53,284 bases of DNA from positions 1 to 53,284 of the forward strand of contig CAYUVA010000034.1 in NCBI GenBank assembly GCA_964448115.1. Reading direction: 5' to 3'. The DNA is from CAYUVA01 sp964448115 [NCBI: uncultured bacterium] (GTDB lineage Bacteria; CAYUVA01). This document shows, one piece after another, positions 45,133 to 53,284 of this stretch. The translations under genes and the position numbers were made by a program. Below the pieces are notes generated by a model, which saw nothing but the letters and a program-made list of their open reading frames with translations, was not told the DNA's origin and ran no database searches. Positions within the stretch are counted from its first letter, which is position 1. Every line of letters begins with the position of its first letter.

Positions 45133-48100
45133 TTATAAAGCGTGGTAACAGACCTTCTTGAGCCAGCATTCGCGGCAATCCCTGTTTTTCTCAGGCTCGA
45201 AAGCTCCAAGACTTATACCAGAGATAACCTCATTTAGCCAATCCTCTGCGGAAGCAATCATTGAATCGTCCAAGGTCATAGCATCCAGTGAGGCGGTGTA
45301 AAGGTAATAGATACCAACTTCCTCAGGGGTGATGCCAAAGACCTTTTTATACAAGACTGCATAAAGTAGTAGCTGATTCCGATAGCGTTGGCTTCTTCGT
45401 CGTATCTTTGATTTGCTGATACGGTCGCTCTTGTAATCGTATAGGGAAACGAAACCTCCAGCATCTATCGTAACCATGTCAATATCTCCCCGTATGGTCG
45501 CAGGGTCGAAAAGCACCGAAAGAGGAAGCTCCTTTTGGACAATGGTGGCGGCTCTTACTCGTTCGATAAATGGACTGCTAATAAGGGCTTTAAGAAGTTC
45601 CAGTGCCTGGTCGCTCTCCTTGGGATCCATAAGGTAACCAGATACGATCTCTTGAGGGAGCTGGCTATCAGTCTGCCACAAATGCCAATCTTCCCGCTCC
45701 AGAAGATTATGCATGGCTGAACCAAAGTCCGTGCGAGCACCCAAGCTCTCTCCAATGCTGGATACGGAGAAAGGATCATTGCTCAAGCCATGATCTTGTT
45801 TTAGTTTATAGAGGTAGGGACAATAGCGGTAATCGAGTATATCGGTTATCGATAGGTGGAGTCGGCGGTATGTATTTTTACCATGACCAGAAATAGTTAG
45901 GACTCTATTTACGGGTGTTTGACCTATTGAAAGCTCTTTGTCAGGTTGAATATATTTTTCTTTTGCCGCTAGTTCGACCCCTTGAGGGATTTCTGAACCT
46001 GCCAATAGGTTGTCAAAGGACGCTATGATAACCTTTGAGGTATAGTCGTTCTCATCACGATAAGTTTGAACGCAAGGGGTTGTACCAGGTAGGTCCAAGA
46101 AGTTGAACAACCAGGCGCCATGGGAGGTATCGTTCCTGGCTTCCTTGGCTAGCTCTTTTTTATGTGCACCGCTTAATACCAGGTATTTCTTCGCCCGGGT
46201 CATGGCAACATACAACAGCCGTTTTTCCTCCTGGAGGGTGCGTTGTTTAGCCTCTTCTTTGGCTTGAATGTGGGTTTGCGGCTCATAGGAGCGATCCTCG
46301 ATGATGTCATCGATTAGTTTCATGGTCAATCCGAAGTCTCGCGTGTAGGTAATCCTGCTCGTCCATTTTGAAGCCTGATGATCTACCTTTCTGAAGATAT
46401 CCGGAATTATAGCTACGGGAAATTCCAAGCCCTTTGCTTTATGTATGGTATAAAGGCAGACCGCCTCACCCTCGGCTGCGGTCTGCGCTTCTTCAGCTCT
46501 TATCTCGCCGGCTCGCAGCTCCTTGATATAGCGTGTGAAGTCCTCCAGTTTGCTGTAGCCGGCATTCTCGAACCGAATGGCAGATTCAATCAGCTTGATC
46601 AGGTTTGAGTAACCCCGAATAGTCCACTCGCTAGCGCGAACCCGACTTGCATAATCGAATTGCTCGATGATGTGCTCGATAAGACGCCAAACGCTCTGAT
46701 TTGTTATCTGGCATGAAATCTGCTCAACAAAGGAATCGAAGTGCTCCAGCCTGCTTCGTTGCTCATTATCAAGCCTGGAGCTTTTCAATAGGGATTTTAT
46801 ACCCTTGTAAAGAGGTTTGTTGCCATCATCATGCTTGCCAGCAGCATCAGCAAGCCAGAAGATAGCCGAATCATCCAAGCTGACCAGGCGACTCTTAAGA
46901 ACCGCCATTAGTGCGAGATCATCCCTTCTATTCTCCAGGAAGCTGAGAAGATTGATTATGTCGATAACCTCCTGCCGGTTATAAAACTCGCCACCACTGA
47001 TCACAAAATAGGGTATATCAGCCTCGCGAAGGGCATCCTCATATAAGCCAATCGAGGTGGTGGCTCTGAATAACAGGGCAAAGTCCTTGTAATCCAGTGC
47101 GTATTTATTGTCCCCCAACAATGCACAATCGCCATTTTTCATCGATTTTATCAGTTCAGCGATGCATCTTGCCTCCAGCTCCCTGGCATCATTTATCCCC
47201 TCTCCTTCATCGCAGCGGCTAAGAAGAACTAATACCGATGGCTCATCCATAATCGCCTGGTCGCTCGGCAGCCTAAGTGCCTCGTACCTGATATCGGTGC
47301 CCTCGAATAAGCGATCGGAGAAGCAGTTCACGAAGCCAATAATACTGGAAGTAGAGCGGAAGTTTTCCACTAGAGAGATCGGTTTTTTACCTGCATTCTC
47401 CATCTCGCTTTGCAGCTCAAGGAATACTCGCACATCAGCATTGGTAAACTCGTAGATCGATTGCTTCACATCACCTACCGCAAAGAAGTTATCCGGGCTG
47501 CGAATAAGATCGAATATCTCCCTCTGGAGGTAATTGGTGTCCTGGAATTCATCCACCATTATATATCTGTACCTGTCTTGCAGCTTCCCCCGGAGATAGT
47601 CATTATTTTTCAGGCTATCACGCAGCAGGATAAGTAGTTCGTCATAGTCCATGCGACCCTGATCCCTAAGCGCCTTACGATAAAACTCGTTGAAGTCCAG
47701 TATCGCATGCTGCAGCTTTTGTTTTATGGGGATAAATAATTCTTCGGCTAGAACCTGGGATAGCCCGTTATGAGCCTTTTCAAGATCCCCTATGTATTCC
47801 TTCAAATCTTTGCCGGTGTTTTTTCTATAAGTCTTCTTCTTGGGGGTTGGCTCCTTGAGCTGATCAAGGGTTCTTAGCATCTCCATGTCAGCCGGTTTTT
47901 TTTGAACTATCCCATTTATATACTCTGCTATTCTTGATATCTGGTTGAGCTGATGCAGTTGGTTATCGCTTGTTTTTGATCGCTTGGAGACAGCAAGTGA
48001 ATATTGATCGAAGGCATGGTTGAACTCCTCAATCGCCTTAGTTTTATGCATCGAAAGCTCGATATCAGGCTGCTGGGGAAAGCTGTACCCATAGCCCCGG

Positions 48101-48603
48101 ATATGTCTCAACCCGCTGAGGATAATATCGCGGATATAGTCTCTTCCATAGGCTATGATCAGGTTGACCAGCTTCTCATCCTTTACCTCATAGACTCCCT
48201 TTAACCAGTCCAGGTAACAGCGACTGACAAAAAGTCGTTGCTGGTCTTGATCGAGCAGGATGAATTCGGGATCGATTCCAAGGCTTATAGCATTCTCCCT
48301 GAGAACACGATTGCAAAAGGAGTGTATAGTCGAGATGTCAGCCAGTTCCAGCTCCTGGCGCAGCGATCTATCGGTCAGATCCATGAACCTATTGCTCAGC
48401 TTCCTTTTCATATTGAAGGCAGCCTTATGGGTGTAGGTTAGCGCAAGGATATTGGTCGGTCTGACCCTTCGCGATTCGACCAGGTTGACGTATCTTTCGA
48501 CCAATACCGTTGTCTTGCCGGTGCCAGCCCCGGCTCTTACGCACACATCGGCATCGAGCTTGTTGATCGCCTCTTTTTGTCCCTCATTAAACTGTATTGT
48601 CAT
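45133..48603 (-). CDS. UvrD/RecB-type helicase with C-terminal nuclease (AddA-like)
   Basis: 1,156 residues. SF1A helicase motifs are intact: AGAGTGKT (residues 24-31), ALTYTHKAA, VDEFQDTN, NFRS, and TIHKAKGLEFPV with VAMTRAKKYL. The last ~250 residues form a PD-(D/E)xK nuclease with GDIDMVTID and SLYDYKSD. The nuclease is flanked by four cysteines (YCPYLY, and later DC, EC, VC in NRDCRECWLKKVC), the arrangement of the iron-sulfur-stapled AddB/Cas4-type nucleases. AddA works with AddB in double-strand-break repair, but no addB is adjacent, so it may act alone or with a distant partner. Start chosen at ATG 48,603; a GTG ten codons upstream is possible. Confidence 0.9.
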   Translation of the reverse strand: MTIQFNEGQKEAINKLDADVCVRAGAGTGKTTVLVERYVNLVESRRVRPTNILALTYTHKAAFNMKRKLSNRFMDLTDRSLRQELELADISTIHSFCNRVLRENAISLGIDPEFILLDQDQQRLFVSRCYLDWLKGVYEVKDEKLVNLIIAYGRDYIRDIILSGLRHIRGYGYSFPQQPDIELSMHKTKAIEEFNHAFDQYSLAVSKRSKTSDNQLHQLNQISRIAEYINGIVQKKPADMEMLRTLDQLKEPTPKKKTYRKNTGKDLKEYIGDLEKAHNGLSQVLAEELFIPIKQKLQHAILDFNEFYRKALRDQGRMDYDELLILLRDSLKNNDYLRGKLQDRYRYIMVDEFQDTNYLQREIFDLIRSPDNFFAVGDVKQSIYEFTNADVRVFLELQSEMENAGKKPISLVENFRSTSSIIGFVNCFSDRLFEGTDIRYEALRLPSDQAIMDEPSVLVLLSRCDEGEGINDARELEARCIAELIKSMKNGDCALLGDNKYALDYKDFALLFRATTSIGLYEDALREADIPYFVISGGEFYNRQEVIDIINLLSFLENRRDDLALMAVLKSRLVSLDDSAIFWLADAAGKHDDGNKPLYKGIKSLLKSSRLDNEQRSRLEHFDSFVEQISCQITNQSVWRLIEHIIEQFDYASRVRASEWTIRGYSNLIKLIESAIRFENAGYSKLEDFTRYIKELRAGEIRAEEAQTAAEGEAVCLYTIHKAKGLEFPVAIIPDIFRKVDHQASKWTSRITYTRDFGLTMKLIDDIIEDRSYEPQTHIQAKEEAKQRTLQEEKRLLYVAMTRAKKYLVLSGAHKKELAKEARNDTSHGAWLFNFLDLPGTTPCVQTYRDENDYTSKVIIASFDNLLAGSEIPQGVELAAKEKYIQPDKELSIGQTPVNRVLTISGHGKNTYRRLHLSITDILDYRYCPYLYKLKQDHGLSNDPFSVSSIGESLGARTDFGSAMHNLLEREDWHLWQTDSQLPQEIVSGYLMDPKESDQALELLKALISSPFIERVRAATIVQKELPLSVLFDPATIRGDIDMVTIDAGGFVSLYDYKSDRISKSKIRRRSQRYRNQLLLYAVLYKKVFGITPEEVGIYYLYTASLDAMTLDDSMIASAEDWLNEVISGISLGAFEPEKNRDCRECWLKKVCYHAL

Positions 48604-48698
48604 AATTGAATCAGTTCTTAATAGCCTTGGCACGAAGTCTTCACAAGATTAAAACCAACCTTAATTGAAGATACAAGAAATTAAAATAAAACTAGCAA

Positions 48699-50306
48699 TC
48701 ACATCCTGAACACGCCGTACTTCTGGTCTGGAATCGGTGTGTTTAGCGCCATGCTTATCCCCAGTGCCAGTATAGTCCTTGTGTCCAAGGGATCAATGAT
48801 GCCATCATCCCAGATCCGCGCCGAGCTATAATAGGGACTTCCCTCGTGTTCGTATTTTTTATAGATAGGCTCCCTAATCGCAGCCTCCTCTTGGGCGCAA
48901 AGCTGTTTTCCCTGCGCTTCGAGCTGATCCTTCTTGACTCTGACCAGCACATCAGCAGCCTGCTCCTTGCCCATGACGCTGATGCGTGCATTGGGCCACA
49001 TCCAGAGCAGCCGGGGGAAGTATCCCCGCCCGCACATTGCATAGTTCCCCGCACCGTAGCTTCCCCCTACGATGACGGTGAACTTCGGTACCTGAGCATT
49101 AGCCACCGCATGAACCATCTTGGCGCCATCGCGGGCTATCCCACCATGCTCGTATTCCCTGCCTACTATGAAGCCGGTTATATTCTGCAGGAATACCAAA
49201 GGGATCTTGCGTACAGTGCAAAGCTCGATGAAGTGCGCGCCCTTGAGAGAGCTTTCGCTGAATAAAACACCGTTGTTGCCCAGGATGCCGACCGGATAGC
49301 CCATTATGCGTGCGAAACCTGTAACCAATGTCTGACCGTAGAGCGGCTTGAACTCATGGAACTCGCTACCATCGACCAGGCGAGCGATTATCTCCCTTAT
49401 ATCATAAGGCTTCCTGAGATCAGTGGGGATGATGCCGTAGATCTCCTCGGGATCATAAAAGGGATCCTGGACTTCAGCCATATCCAGCTCAAATTTCTTT
49501 GGTCGGTTCAGGTTCTGGATGATATTGCGGGTGATCTGAATGGCGTGCTCATCGTTGAGGGCATAATGGTCGGAGACGCCGGAGATGCGGCAGTGGACAT
49601 CGGCGCCACCAAGCTCCTCCGGGGTCACATCCTCGCCGGTGGCAGCCTTTACCAAGGGCGGCCCGCCGATGAAAATGGTGCCCTGCTCCTTCACTATGAC
49701 CGTCTCGTCGCTCATGGCGGGAACATAAGCCCCTCCAGCGGTGCAGGATCCCATCACAACAGCGATCTGCGGGATATTGCGTGCCGATAGCTGTGCCTGA
49801 TTATAGAAGATGCGTCCGAAGTGATCCTTGTCCGGAAAGGTGCCCGCCTGCTCAGGTAAAAAGATACCCCCAGAATCGACCAGATATACGCAGGGAAGGT
49901 TATTCTCCAGCGCTATCTGCTGAGCGCGGACATGTTTCTTGATGGTCATCGGGAAGTAGGTTCCGCCCTTGACCGTGGCATCATTGGCTACCACCAGAAC
50001 CTCCTTGCCGTGCACCACTCCAACTCCGGTCACGATACCAGCACCAGGTGCCTGGTTATCGTACATGCCATAAGCAGCTAGGGTTGAGAACTCCATAAAT
50101 GGAGTGTTGCGATCGAAAAGCCTCTCCAGCCTTTCCCGAACCAGCAGCTTCCCGCGCTCCTTGTGGCGCTGGCGGTGTTTTTCCGGACCGCCTAGTTTAG
50201 CCTCTTGCAGCCTTTGTTTCAGCTCCTGACGCAGATTCAGGTGGTGTCGGCGGTTCTCCTTGAATTCCCTTGAGTTGGTGTCTATCTTGCTTTCTATTCT
50301 GAACAT
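48699..50306 (-). CDS. Methylcrotonyl-CoA carboxylase-type carboxyltransferase (beta subunit)
   Basis: 535 residues. It is a biotin-dependent acyl-CoA carboxyltransferase with both crotonase-fold halves: [35 protein letters not shown] and [17 protein letters not shown] in the first, and [20 protein letters not shown] and [16 protein letters not shown] with [20 protein letters not shown] in the second. The closest match is MCC-beta, which carboxylates 3-methylcrotonyl-CoA in leucine breakdown; propionyl- or geranyl-CoA relatives are alternatives. AAGGAG precedes the ATG. The biotin-carboxylase subunit is not in the window. It lies 147 bases after the DUF35 gene, in a repeat-containing gap, and is likely part of the same transcript. 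Confidence 0.88.
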   Translation of the reverse strand: MFRIESKIDTNSREFKENRRHHLNLRQELKQRLQEAKLGGPEKHRQRHKERGKLLVRERLERLFDRNTPFMEFSTLAAYGMYDNQAPGAGIVTGVGVVHGKEVLVVANDATVKGGTYFPMTIKKHVRAQQIALENNLPCVYLVDSGGIFLPEQAGTFPDKDHFGRIFYNQAQLSARNIPQIAVVMGSCTAGGAYVPAMSDETVIVKEQGTIFIGGPPLVKAATGEDVTPEELGGADVHCRISGVSDHYALNDEHAIQITRNIIQNLNRPKKFELDMAEVQDPFYDPEEIYGIIPTDLRKPYDIREIIARLVDGSEFHEFKPLYGQTLVTGFARIMGYPVGILGNNGVLFSESSLKGAHFIELCTVRKIPLVFLQNITGFIVGREYEHGGIARDGAKMVHAVANAQVPKFTVIVGGSYGAGNYAMCGRGYFPRLLWMWPNARISVMGKEQAADVLVRVKKDQLEAQGKQLCAQEEAAIREPIYKKYEHEGSPYYSSARIWDDGIIDPLDTRTILALGISMALNTPIPDQKYGVFRM

Positions 50307-50328
50307 AAACGCATCTCCTTGAAAGGCT

Positions 50329-50440
50329 TTAGGCTTTATTTAAGAATGAAGGAGGATCACGCAAAGGCGCAAAGGCGCAAAGTGAAAGAATCTTAAAAGG
50401 TAACACGGTATCACCCCTTCTTCGTGTCTTTGTGGTTAAA
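50329..50440. repeat. Dispersed repeat copy within the HMG-CoA operon
   Basis: A CGCAAAGGCGCAAAGGCGCA tandem is followed by CACGGTATCAC (50404-50414) and GTGTCTTTGTGGTTAA (50424-50439). The last two are exact inverted matches to elements at 39,798 and 39,764. The insertion separates the DUF35 and carboxyltransferase genes. Confidence 0.6.
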
Positions 50441-50453
50441 GAACTAACAAGCC

Positions 50454-50849
50454 TCAAGCCTGCAGTACAGCCTTGTAGCCATAGACGATGACTCCTGCCT
50501 CTCCTTCCTGCTGTACGGCGCGGAATTCGAGCTTGACCGGTTTGCCAATATCGAGATCCTCCGGCGCACAATCGGTAACCTGGCAGGTTAACCTCACCCC
50601 ATTATCAAGCTTGATAATCGCAATGGCATAAGGCGCCTGGTCAACGAACTGGCTCGGCGGCACGCGGATGATCGTGTATGTCTCGATGGCTCCCTGGTCG
50701 GGAAGCGCGATGGTCTCGAACTCCCTTGCTCCGCAGCGGGCGCATATTAGCCGGGGCGGGAAGTGGACCTTGCCGCACTTAATGCACCTGCCAGCCTCGA
50801 GACGGTATCTTTGGGGGAATTCCCTTTTATATTTTGCTGATGTTGACAT
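50454..50849 (-). CDS. Zn-ribbon OB-fold protein (DUF35)
   Basis: 131 residues. The N-terminal rubredoxin-like zinc ribbon has CIKCGKVHFPPRLICARCGA (four Cys); the C-terminal OB fold starts ALPDQGAIETYTIIRVPP. In archaea such a DUF35 protein bridges acetoacetyl-CoA thiolase and HMG-CoA synthase and aids CoA channelling, and the gene order here matches that. Its GGAGGTGATC ribosome site lies in the last codons of the thiolase gene, and its ATG is two bases after that stop, so translation is coupled. It acts in the cytoplasm. Confidence 0.92.
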   Translation of the reverse strand: MSTSAKYKREFPQRYRLEAGRCIKCGKVHFPPRLICARCGAREFETIALPDQGAIETYTIIRVPPSQFVDQAPYAIAIIKLDNGVRLTCQVTDCAPEDLDIGKPVKLEFRAVQQEGEAGVIVYGYKAVLQA

Positions 50850-50851
50850 GG

Positions 50852-52009
50852 TTAGATCACCTCCAGGATGTGGATTATGCTGCTTCCGCCGGAACCGCCC
50901 ATGTTCTGAGCGAGAGCGACGCGTGCATTTGAAACCTGGCGTTCGCCGGACTGTCCGCGCAGTTGCTCGGTCAGTTCCACTATTTGCGCAATGCCGGTTG
51001 CTCCGACCGGGTGTCCCTTGCTCTTCAAGCCACCGCTGGTATTGACCGGGATCTTGCCGCCCAGTTTAGTCAATCCGCTCTCAGCAGCCGTTCCGCCCCG
51101 TCCTTTTTCCACGAAACCGAGCGCCTCGATGACCATGATCTCCGCGATGGTGAAGCAGTCATGCACCTCAGCCACATCGATATCGCCAGGTCCCTTGTTT
51201 GCCATGCTATAAGCCCTTTGGGCAGCGATCTCCACAGCCCTTAACTCATAGAGGTTCTTGCGGTCGGCAAGGGCTATGCTATCGGTTGCGTGTCCGAATC
51301 CGATGACCTTTATTATCGGCTTTTTGGCCAGCTTTTTTGCCAACTCCAGGGGAACTACGATGGCAGCGGCAGCTCCGTCGGTGATCGGCGAACAATCGAG
51401 TATATTCAGCGGATCAGCGACCTTGGTCGAGTTTATCACCTGCTCGACGGTTATCTCGAAGGGATACTGCGCTCTTTTATTCATGGCGCCGTGGTAGTGG
51501 TTCTTGACCGCCACATGTGCCAATTGCTCCCTGGTTGTACCATATTTTAACATGTGCGCTCTTGCCATCAGGGCATAGAGTCCAGGGAATGTGGCGCCGT
51601 GGAAGCCCTCGTACTCGATGTCCGCAGCAGTAGAGAGCGCAAAAGTCGCTCCATCTCCGCCGATATCGGTCATCTTCTCCACGCCGAGCGCCATGACTAT
51701 ATCCGAGGCGCCGCTTGACACTTCGAGCACCGCTGACTTGAAGGCTGCGCCACCGGAGGCACAGGCTGACTCGACCCTGGTGGCTGCTATGTTCTTATTG
51801 CCAATGTAGTCAGCGATGAGCGATCCCAGGTGCTCCTGTCCCACGAACAGCCCGGAGGTCATGCAACCGATATACATGGAGTCGAGCTTATCTACTCCGC
51901 TATCATCTATGGCAGCCAGGGCAGCCTGCACGGCGAGCGTCCTCAGTGAGCTTTCCCACAGCTCACCGAACTTGGTAATTCCGATTCCGATTACTGCAAC
52001 TTCTCTCAT
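50852..52009 (-). CDS. Thiolase-fold protein of the HMG-CoA complex (acetoacetyl-CoA thiolase)
   Basis: 385 residues of the SCP2-thiolase-like branch. The nucleophile is Cys83 ([11 protein letters not shown]), the second active-site motif is VHDCFTIAE (His283), and [13 protein letters not shown] provides the last His. The family condenses two acetyl-CoA to acetoacetyl-CoA in archaea; the same family also includes degradative members. AGGAGG lies upstream of the ATG. It is nine bases downstream of the HMG-CoA synthase stop and two bases upstream of the DUF35 gene. The direction of the reaction in this organism is not decided by sequence. Confidence 0.9.
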   Translation of the reverse strand: MREVAVIGIGITKFGELWESSLRTLAVQAALAAIDDSGVDKLDSMYIGCMTSGLFVGQEHLGSLIADYIGNKNIAATRVESACASGGAAFKSAVLEVSSGASDIVMALGVEKMTDIGGDGATFALSTAADIEYEGFHGATFPGLYALMARAHMLKYGTTREQLAHVAVKNHYHGAMNKRAQYPFEITVEQVINSTKVADPLNILDCSPITDGAAAAIVVPLELAKKLAKKPIIKVIGFGHATDSIALADRKNLYELRAVEIAAQRAYSMANKGPGDIDVAEVHDCFTIAEIMVIEALGFVEKGRGGTAAESGLTKLGGKIPVNTSGGLKSKGHPVGATGIAQIVELTEQLRGQSGERQVSNARVALAQNMGGSGGSSIIHILEVI

Positions 52010-52018
52010 GGCGTCCTC

Positions 52019-53068
52019 CTATTCAGCCTTGCGGATCTTCTTGCGGAACTTGGCATATTCGCCGTACTGTAGATAGATTGGGTTCTTCTCTAGTAACTCT
52101 CTGGTCTTAGGCGCCAGGTCCCTCACCTTATCGATGCGCTCGCTAACCTTGAAGATGAAGCCATCGCTACCGGCACCGGAGCCGAAGGAGACCATAAGGA
52201 TCATGGCGCCAGGCTTTGCTATGTCAAGGGCTGCGGTCAGCCCCATCGGCGATGAGCCTGAGTAGGTGTTTCCCAGCCAGGGGCAGAGCCAGCCAGGCTC
52301 GATCTGCTCCCTGCTAAAGCCGAGCATCTGCCCGACTCGCATGGGAAACTTGCCGTTGGGCTGGTGGAAGATGGCGTAATCGAAGTCCTGTGGCTTCATT
52401 CCCGCCTTTTCCATGATCGCCCTTGCGCAGCCGGTTACATGCTTGAAGTAAGCTGGTTCGCCAGTGAACCTGCCGGCATGTCGCGGGTAGTGCATGTATT
52501 CTCTGCGCCAGAAATCTGGCGTATCCGACATGAACGAGTGGGTGAAGAGCAGCTCGGCGACCAGGTTCTCGCTTCCGAATATGAAGGCTGCTGCGCCCGC
52601 GGATGCTGTATATTCGAGCGCATCACCGGGCGCTCCCTGCGAGGTATCTCCACCGATGGCAAGGGCGAACTTTACCTCGCCTGCCTTTACCTCGCAGGAG
52701 GCGACGAACATCGCCTCGGAGCCAGCCTTGCAGGCGAACTCGTAATCCGCGCAGTGGCAATGCGGGAAGGCTCCGATAGCCTCTCCGACCACGGTTCCGC
52801 TCGGTTTGACTGCATAAGGATGACTCTCCGACCCGACATAAATTGCGCCAATATCAGCAGGGTCGATAATAGCCCTTTTCAGCGCGTTTCTGGCTGCCTC
52901 GACCGACAAGGTTATGGTGTCCTGATCCGGTGAGGGCACTGATTTCTCGAACACGGAAAGTCCTTTCTTATAGGAGGCTGCGTCAGCGCCCCAGACCTTG
53001 GCTATCTCCTCGACCTTTATCCTGTATCGAGGTAGGTGGGCGCCGTAGCCGACAATTCCGACTGTCAT
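52019..53068 (-). CDS. Hydroxymethylglutaryl-CoA synthase, archaeal type
   Basis: 349 residues, the short archaeal-type HMG-CoA synthase rather than the longer eukaryal or Gram-positive form. The catalytic Cys113 ([10 protein letters not shown]) and His235 (FHQPNGKFP) are present. [20 protein letters not shown] and [12 protein letters not shown] complete the thiolase-fold core. It makes HMG-CoA from acetoacetyl-CoA and acetyl-CoA, normally in complex with the thiolase and DUF35 protein encoded next. AAGGAG precedes the ATG. It is the first gene of the operon in this window. No HMG-CoA reductase or mevalonate kinase is present, so a pathway other than mevalonate remains possible. Confidence 0.93.
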   Translation of the reverse strand: MTVGIVGYGAHLPRYRIKVEEIAKVWGADAASYKKGLSVFEKSVPSPDQDTITLSVEAARNALKRAIIDPADIGAIYVGSESHPYAVKPSGTVVGEAIGAFPHCHCADYEFACKAGSEAMFVASCEVKAGEVKFALAIGGDTSQGAPGDALEYTASAGAAAFIFGSENLVAELLFTHSFMSDTPDFWRREYMHYPRHAGRFTGEPAYFKHVTGCARAIMEKAGMKPQDFDYAIFHQPNGKFPMRVGQMLGFSREQIEPGWLCPWLGNTYSGSSPMGLTAALDIAKPGAMILMVSFGSGAGSDGFIFKVSERIDKVRDLAPKTRELLEKNPIYLQYGEYAKFRKKIRKAE

Positions 53069-53284
53069 GTTGCGATCTCTCCTTATATTATTCTTGAGAT
53101 TAAACAGTGAACCTAAATATATTGCCTTATTTCAAGTCTGTTTTCAAATTCATTATGCATAGCGGATTGAAACCGATAACAGCTCATTTCATTCATCGAT
53201 TAACTGCTCAAAATAGGCGGAAATAAAGAGTAACTGTTTAGCAACTGGAAGTGATCTTTCATTTTCCGCTTGATAAGGAATTTT
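53069..53284. other. Upstream region of the HMG-CoA operon
   Basis: AT-rich with no gene. TTGAAA and TATATT occur on the minus strand around 53,115-53,150 but with poor spacing, so I do not call a promoter. The region continues beyond the window edge. Confidence 0.4.

Overview
The window is a bacterial chromosome segment, probably from a little-studied or uncultivated Gram-negative lineage. It has a TonB-type protein, an LpoB-like activator, several lipoproteins, preQ0 synthesis genes, bifunctional Rel/SpoT, MutS2 and GuaB. Secreted proteins carry long Thr/Pro-rich linkers. Many starts are TTG or GTG, short palindromic repeats are scattered between genes, and promoters look like standard sigma-70 sites. 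The phylum cannot be fixed from sequence alone. No tRNA, rRNA, CRISPR array, transposase or integrase was seen.

Layout. 1-6.7 kb: the tail of a repeat protein, a small RRM RNA-binding protein, gene debris (an Rrf2 fragment, an orphan Thr-Pro tract), a hybrid histidine kinase, guaB, a TonB-like protein, and a D-2-hydroxyacid dehydrogenase pseudogene that has lost its middle. 6.7-15.5 kb: a secreted Thr/Pro-linker protein, a 4Fe-4S protein, a SulP transporter with an unusual insert, a P-loop-degenerate cytidylate-kinase-like protein, an MNT/HEPN pair, a lone receiver and an ALDH7 dehydrogenase. 15.6-23.2 kb: an exported-protein region with an M14 carboxypeptidase, a C11 (clostripain-type) lipoprotein peptidase, an extended SDR and a two-module secreted protein. 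Three exported proteins of the window share a C-terminal module that ends in a Trp-Pro-Tyr/Phe motif.

23.3-27.9 kb: mutS2, then a tight queD-queE-queC-cupin operon for 7-deazaguanine synthesis. 27.9-41.1 kb: envelope and glycan functions. These are a GT39-type membrane protein fused to TPRs, an SGNH-like protein whose gene changes abruptly to AT-rich sequence, a broken GNAT gene, a lipoprotein pair (COG3014-like and LpoB-like), another lipoprotein, a second GT39-type protein, a B12-binding radical SAM enzyme, a methyltransferase and a second radical SAM enzyme.

41.1-53.3 kb, all on the minus strand: rel/spoT, a CCA-adding/poly(A) polymerase-type enzyme, a large UvrD/AddA-type helicase-nuclease, and an operon of HMG-CoA synthase, thiolase, DUF35 Zn-ribbon protein and a methylcrotonyl-CoA-carboxylase-type carboxyltransferase. 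The first three of these match the archaeal-type acetoacetyl-CoA/HMG-CoA channelling complex. The carboxyltransferase suggests a link to leucine breakdown or isovaleryl-CoA synthesis.
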